Positions 61,026-64,000 of a stretch of 64,000 bases of DNA are shown here, piece after piece. A program made the translations under genes and the position numbers. The stretch comes from Enterococcus sp. RIT-PI-f (GTDB lineage Bacteria > Bacillota > Bacilli > Lactobacillales > Enterococcaceae), in contig NZ_LHOX01000015.1 of the NCBI RefSeq assembly GCF_001297065.1, positions 367,249 to 431,248 on the forward strand. Reading direction: 5' to 3'. The number at the start of each line of letters is the position of its first letter. Position 1 is the stretch's first letter. Under the pieces are notes generated by a model. It was given only the letters and a program-made list of their open reading frames with translations, did no database searches and was not told the origin of the DNA.

Positions 61026-61613
61026 GTGTCTGAATTTCCACAGTTAGCATTAGAAAATCAAACTGGTCATCAAGCAGTCATCAAAACAAATCGCGGGGAT
61101 ATCACTGTTCAATTGTTCCCTGAATTAGCCCCTAAGACAGTCAAAAACTTTGTCGAATTGGCGAAAAAAGGGTACTACGATGGGATTATTTTCCACCGAG
61201 TGATTCCAGATTTCATGATCCAAGGCGGCGATCCAACCGGAACTGGTATGGGTGGCGAAAGTATTTATGGCGGCAGCTTCGAAGACGAATTTTCAAAAGA
61301 ATTGTTCAATCTTCGTGGTGCATTGTCAATGGCGAATGCTGGTCCAAATACAAATGGCAGCCAATTTTTCATCGTGAATAATCAGAATGTACCAAGCAAT
61401 ATGTTGGGTCAATTAGAAGGTGCTGGCTATCCAGCAGAAGTAGTCGAAGCGTATAAAGCAGGCGGCACACCTTGGTTAGACTTCCGTCATACTGTATTTG
61501 GTCATGTCGTTGAAGGCTTATCTGTTGTAGATGAAATCGCTGGCGTCCAACGCGGCCCACAAGACCGTCCAGTGCATGATGTTGTGATCGAAACAATCGA
61601 TATCACTGAATAA
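61026..61613 (+). CDS. Cyclophilin-type peptidyl-prolyl cis-trans isomerase
   Basis: A 195-residue cytoplasmic cyclophilin that catalyses proline isomerisation during protein folding. Diagnostic motifs are [24 protein letters not shown], here shortened to [19 protein letters not shown], and NGSQFFIV. The start is GTG 61026, with AAGGAGGAG 6 bp upstream; a frame beginning at 60906 overlaps the divergent gene. No signal peptide or lipobox, so it is not the secreted PrsA type. Monocistronic, ending at a bidirectional terminator. Confidence 0.95.
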   Translation: MSEFPQLALENQTGHQAVIKTNRGDITVQLFPELAPKTVKNFVELAKKGYYDGIIFHRVIPDFMIQGGDPTGTGMGGESIYGGSFEDEFSKELFNLRGALSMANAGPNTNGSQFFIVNNQNVPSNMLGQLEGAGYPAEVVEAYKAGGTPWLDFRHTVFGHVVEGLSVVDEIAGVQRGPQDRPVHDVVIETIDITE

Positions 61614-61620
61614 CAAACAA

Positions 61621-61660
61621 AACCCACTTGTCAGACATGGTGTGTCCGGGCAAGTGGGTT
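61621..61660. terminator. Bidirectional terminator
   Basis: AACCCACTTG pairs with CAAGTGGGTT, with an inner GACA/TGTC, between two convergent genes. T-rich tracts flank it. Confidence 0.85.
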
Positions 61661-61666
61661 CTTCTT

Positions 61667-62851
61667 TTATTTTTTTCTGTCAATCGTTTCAAAAGCTTCA
61701 GCAATCTGGTGTAATACTTTTTCCAAAATGCTGCGAGAACAAGCGAAATTCAAACGCATGTGCTGACTGCCATGGGGACCGAAAATCGTTCCCTGATTCA
61801 AGACGACGTGGGCCTCGTTGATCAAAATGCGCTGCAATTGCTGGTCTGACAATCCGTAGGCGGAGAAATCAAGCCACATCAAGTACGTCCCTTCAGGCAT
61901 TTGAACACGCACGTTTGGCATGTGTGTCTGTAAGAAAGATTGAATGAAAGCAGCATTATCGGAAAGATACGGCAGTAAAGCTTCTAGCCATGGCGCGCCT
62001 TCTCGATAAGCGGCTTCTGTAGCCACCGTACCAAAAGTATTGATTTCACCTTGTACATTTCGTTCTTGCGCAGCAACAAATCGTTTACGTAAGGCAGGGT
62101 CTTTGATGAAGACCATTGAGTTTTTGATTCCTGCCAAGTTGAATGTTTTGGTTGCTGAAGTCAACACGATAGAAAATGCGGTGAAACTTGGATCAACAGT
62201 TTGGAAAGAAGTAAATCTGTGTGGCGCAAAGACGATATCTTGATGGATCTCATCACTGACAACGAAGACGTGGTGCTTTTGACACAATAGACCGATGGTA
62301 GTCAATTCTTCTTTGGTCCAAACCCGTCCGCCAGGATTATGCGGATTGCATAGAATGAAGAGTTTGATATTGTTTTCAACGATCGCCTGTTCCATAGCTG
62401 CAAAATCCATTTCAAAATGTCCGGCTTTTTCAAGCAATGGGGCGCGGACCAATCGTCTATTATTACGCTTGATCACGTCAGCGAAAGGATGGTAGACAGG
62501 ATCGTGGATCAAGATAGCATCATTTTCTGCGGTATAACTTTGCAAGGCCAAGGCTAAACTGGGGACCACGCCACTATTGAATAAAATCGCTTCTTTTTCT
62601 AACGAAAAACCATGGCGTGTTTGTTGCCAGTCGATGATAGCGCTATAAAGGGAATCTGGAAAAATACTATAGCCGTAAATCCCTTTCGCTACGGCATCTT
62701 GTAAGGCGTTGGTGACAGCTTCTGGTGCCAAAAAATCCATATCTGCTACCCATAATGGCAACAACCCCTCCCGATGATACATCTCTTGGATGGCATCCCA
62801 TTTCACACTGTTGGTACCTGTTCGAGGTTGTACTTTATCAAAATCGATCAT
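61667..62851 (-). CDS. PLP-dependent aminotransferase / C-S lyase (MalY/PatB family)
   Basis: A 394-residue fold-type I PLP enzyme. N-terminal VKWDAIQEMYHREGLLPLWVADMDF is replaced here by the shorter landmark LPLWVADMDF; then CNPHNPGGRVW, VVSDEIHQDIVF and the PLP lysine in TSATKTFNLAGIK. MalY/PatB enzymes mainly act as cystathionine beta-lyases, making homocysteine or releasing pyruvate, ammonia and a thiol. AGGGAGG precedes the ATG. No methionine genes lie next to it, so the substrate is inferred from family only. Confidence 0.93.
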   Translation of the reverse strand: MIDFDKVQPRTGTNSVKWDAIQEMYHREGLLPLWVADMDFLAPEAVTNALQDAVAKGIYGYSIFPDSLYSAIIDWQQTRHGFSLEKEAILFNSGVVPSLALALQSYTAENDAILIHDPVYHPFADVIKRNNRRLVRAPLLEKAGHFEMDFAAMEQAIVENNIKLFILCNPHNPGGRVWTKEELTTIGLLCQKHHVFVVSDEIHQDIVFAPHRFTSFQTVDPSFTAFSIVLTSATKTFNLAGIKNSMVFIKDPALRKRFVAAQERNVQGEINTFGTVATEAAYREGAPWLEALLPYLSDNAAFIQSFLQTHMPNVRVQMPEGTYLMWLDFSAYGLSDQQLQRILINEAHVVLNQGTIFGPHGSQHMRLNFACSRSILEKVLHQIAEAFETIDRKK

Positions 62852-62944
62852 CTAATTCCCTCCTATATAGTGCAAGATTGGTTCTGATACTTCAAATCTA
62901 CCACTTGTTCAAGTATAATAAAAGAGGAAAAGCGAGGAATGAAT

Positions 62945-63325
62945 ATGAGCTATCAAATTGGCAACATTATAGAAGGAACAGTCACTGGTATCCAACCTTA
63001 TGGTGCATTTGTTTCTTTAGATAAAGAAACGCAAGGTTTGATCCATGTATCAGAGATCCAGTCGGGATTTACCAAGAATATCCATGAAGTATTACAGGTT
63101 GGTCAGAAGATTCGTGTGCAAATCATTGATATCGATGAATACAGCCAGAAAATCAGCCTGTCTAGAAGGACACTGGAATCCACATTTGTGCAACCGCCCT
63201 TTAAACGAAAAAGATACTTTACCAACAAAAATAAACGCATCGGATTTCGCACAATCGAAGAGATTCTCCCAGTCTGGACAAGTGAAGCCAAACAAATGCT
63301 AGAAAAAGAAAGCAACCGCAGATAA
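62945..63325 (+). CDS. S1-domain RNA-binding protein (CvfD / YugI type)
   Basis: A 126-residue protein with an N-terminal S1 RNA-binding domain (residues 4-75: GNIIEGTVTGIQPYGAFVSL, GLIHVSEI, VGQKIRVQIIDID, ISLSRR) and a basic C-terminal tail. It resembles CvfD of streptococci and general stress protein 13 of Bacillus, which influence translation and stress tolerance. I placed the start at ATG 62945, which has GAGG 7 bp upstream, rather than 62939. It is transcribed divergently from the MalY-like gene. Confidence 0.92.
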   Translation: MSYQIGNIIEGTVTGIQPYGAFVSLDKETQGLIHVSEIQSGFTKNIHEVLQVGQKIRVQIIDIDEYSQKISLSRRTLESTFVQPPFKRKRYFTNKNKRIGFRTIEEILPVWTSEAKQMLEKESNRR

Positions 63326-63392
63326 TCGTGCATATTTTCTGAAAATGTGCTAAAATTACTTTGCAAACAAATGAATAACTGAGGTGGGTATT

Positions 63393-63755
63393 TTGGGGTC
63401 CAAAAAAGTAGCAGGTACAGTTATGATGCACTTAGCAAATGGTTCGAAACGATTTTTGATGCAAATGAATGAAGGCAATGCAGAACTAGCGTCAACAGAT
63501 TTTTCAGAGGATAAAACCGGCTTGGCTACGATCCTACAATTGTTCAAAGAGCAGATTCACTTAGATGTGACAGCGATTGAACTGGTTGAATTAACAAATG
63601 GAAATATTGGTATGCAAAATATTCCCTTATTTGTTTTTGAAACAAAAGAAGCAGCACAAACCCAACAATTGCCAACAGGCTATGCCTGGGAAGAACCAAA
63701 CATCTTCCGTAAAATCATTGAAGACTACGATATTGAAGGTGTTCCTTTTTTCTAA
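63393..63755 (+). CDS. Conserved hypothetical protein
   Basis: A 120-residue cytoplasmic protein beginning at TTG, with GAGGTGGG just upstream; a GTG at 63384 lies inside that site and is less likely. Sequence features are an N-terminal beta-rich stretch (KKVAGTVMMHLANGSKRFLM) and a conserved-looking middle, TGLATILQLFKEQIHLDVTA, whose layout resembles the core of Nudix folds but has no Nudix box. I cannot assign function. It ends at a strong terminator. Confidence 0.75.
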   Translation: MGSKKVAGTVMMHLANGSKRFLMQMNEGNAELASTDFSEDKTGLATILQLFKEQIHLDVTAIELVELTNGNIGMQNIPLFVFETKEAAQTQQLPTGYAWEEPNIFRKIIEDYDIEGVPFF

Positions 63756-63782
63756 AATGAATCGACAAATGATCAATCATAT

Positions 63783-63806
63783 GACCGCAGCAGCGGTCTT
63801 TTTTTT
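63783..63806 (+). terminator. Terminator
   Basis: GACCGC and GCGGTC flank AGCA, followed by eight Ts. Confidence 0.88.
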
Positions 63807-63935
63807 ATGGAAACGATTTTTGTAAAAAAGATGAAATATTTCCTTGACCGAAGCGATGAAGCATGGTAAATTTATCAACGTTGGCAAAACGCCAGCAGGT
63901 CAAAATATACTTTTCAAAAAACATTGAAAAAGTGC

Positions 63936-63964
63936 TTGACCAAATCTGAAACAGATGATATTAT
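63936..63964 (+). promoter_or_regulatory. Strong promoter at the right edge
   Basis: TTGACC (63936-63941) and TATTAT (63959-63964) are spaced by exactly 17 bp, with an A-rich tract upstream at 63911-63931. The start region GAGTCGC resembles stable-RNA promoters of related bacteria, so an rRNA or tRNA operon may begin just outside the window. That last step is inference. Confidence 0.55.
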
Positions 63965-64000
63965 AACTGAGTCGCAAAAATAAATTGATTGATCGTTGTT

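Noticed and set aside
1..64000. CRISPR array or prophage
   Set aside because: No regularly spaced direct repeats and no phage structural or packaging genes were seen; the two recombinases have other explanations.

Overview
The window is a stretch of low-GC Gram-positive chromosome. AGGAGG-type ribosome binding sites, a CcpA-type cre site, a PTS permease, an Rgg-type regulator, oleate hydratase, a YutD/YutF/YutG-type gene set and tadA next to the signal recognition particle RNA all point to a lactic acid bacterium, most plausibly Enterococcus or a close relative. I cannot fix the species from sequence alone. No tRNA, rRNA, CRISPR array or prophage is visible.

Layout. 1-5.5 kb: a cellobiose-type PTS IIC permease with a cre site, a GntR regulator, an XRE-regulator/membrane-protein pair behind a perfect 26-bp palindrome, and a membrane protein plus secreted coiled-coil protein. 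5.5-6.0 kb: an orphan HicB antitoxin with a trace of hicA. 6.1-14.1 kb: a complete type I restriction-modification locus (hsdR-hsdM-hsdS), then a convergent tyrosine recombinase and a second, start-less, inverted hsdS. Identical inverted repeats link the two hsdS genes, the hallmark of a shuffling, phase-variable specificity system. 14.1-14.8 kb: a hairpin-rich noncoding stretch.

14.8-29.5 kb is a large carbohydrate region. It holds a ChvE/GguAB-type sugar ABC transporter, a LacI-family repressor, a five-gene oligopeptide-type ABC transporter, a DUF1861 protein, a GH130 enzyme and a phosphohexomutase. The likely logic is import of a mannoside, cleavage by GH130 (hydrolysis or phosphorolysis), and channelling of hexose phosphate through the mutase. 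29.8-34.2 kb: two ABC ATPases, one permease and an OmpR-type two-component system. 34.4-40 kb: a 44-residue membrane microprotein, oleate hydratase, an Rgg-type regulator and a P-type ATPase.

40-51.5 kb is more mixed. It includes a PD-(D/E)XK-like protein, a MazG-type pyrophosphohydrolase, a guanidinium-exporter-type SMR protein behind an apparent riboswitch/attenuator, a lipoprotein, and a divergent LysR / ComA-like / MmgE-PrpD cluster of unknown pathway. It also has a GNAT-TPR protein, a serine recombinase, a transposase remnant and AT-rich hypothetical genes. 51.6-64 kb is housekeeping: rsmF, tadA, SRP RNA, a FUSC-type protein, a 5'-nucleotidase-like protein, YutD, a HAD phosphatase, PgpA, an HD hydrolase, ferredoxin-NADP reductase, cyclophilin, a MalY-type lyase, an S1 protein, and a strong promoter running off the right edge.

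The most notable systems are the invertible hsdS locus, the ComA/PrpD pair, the structured leader of the SMR exporter gene, and the GH130/DUF1861/oligopeptide-transporter mannoside cluster.
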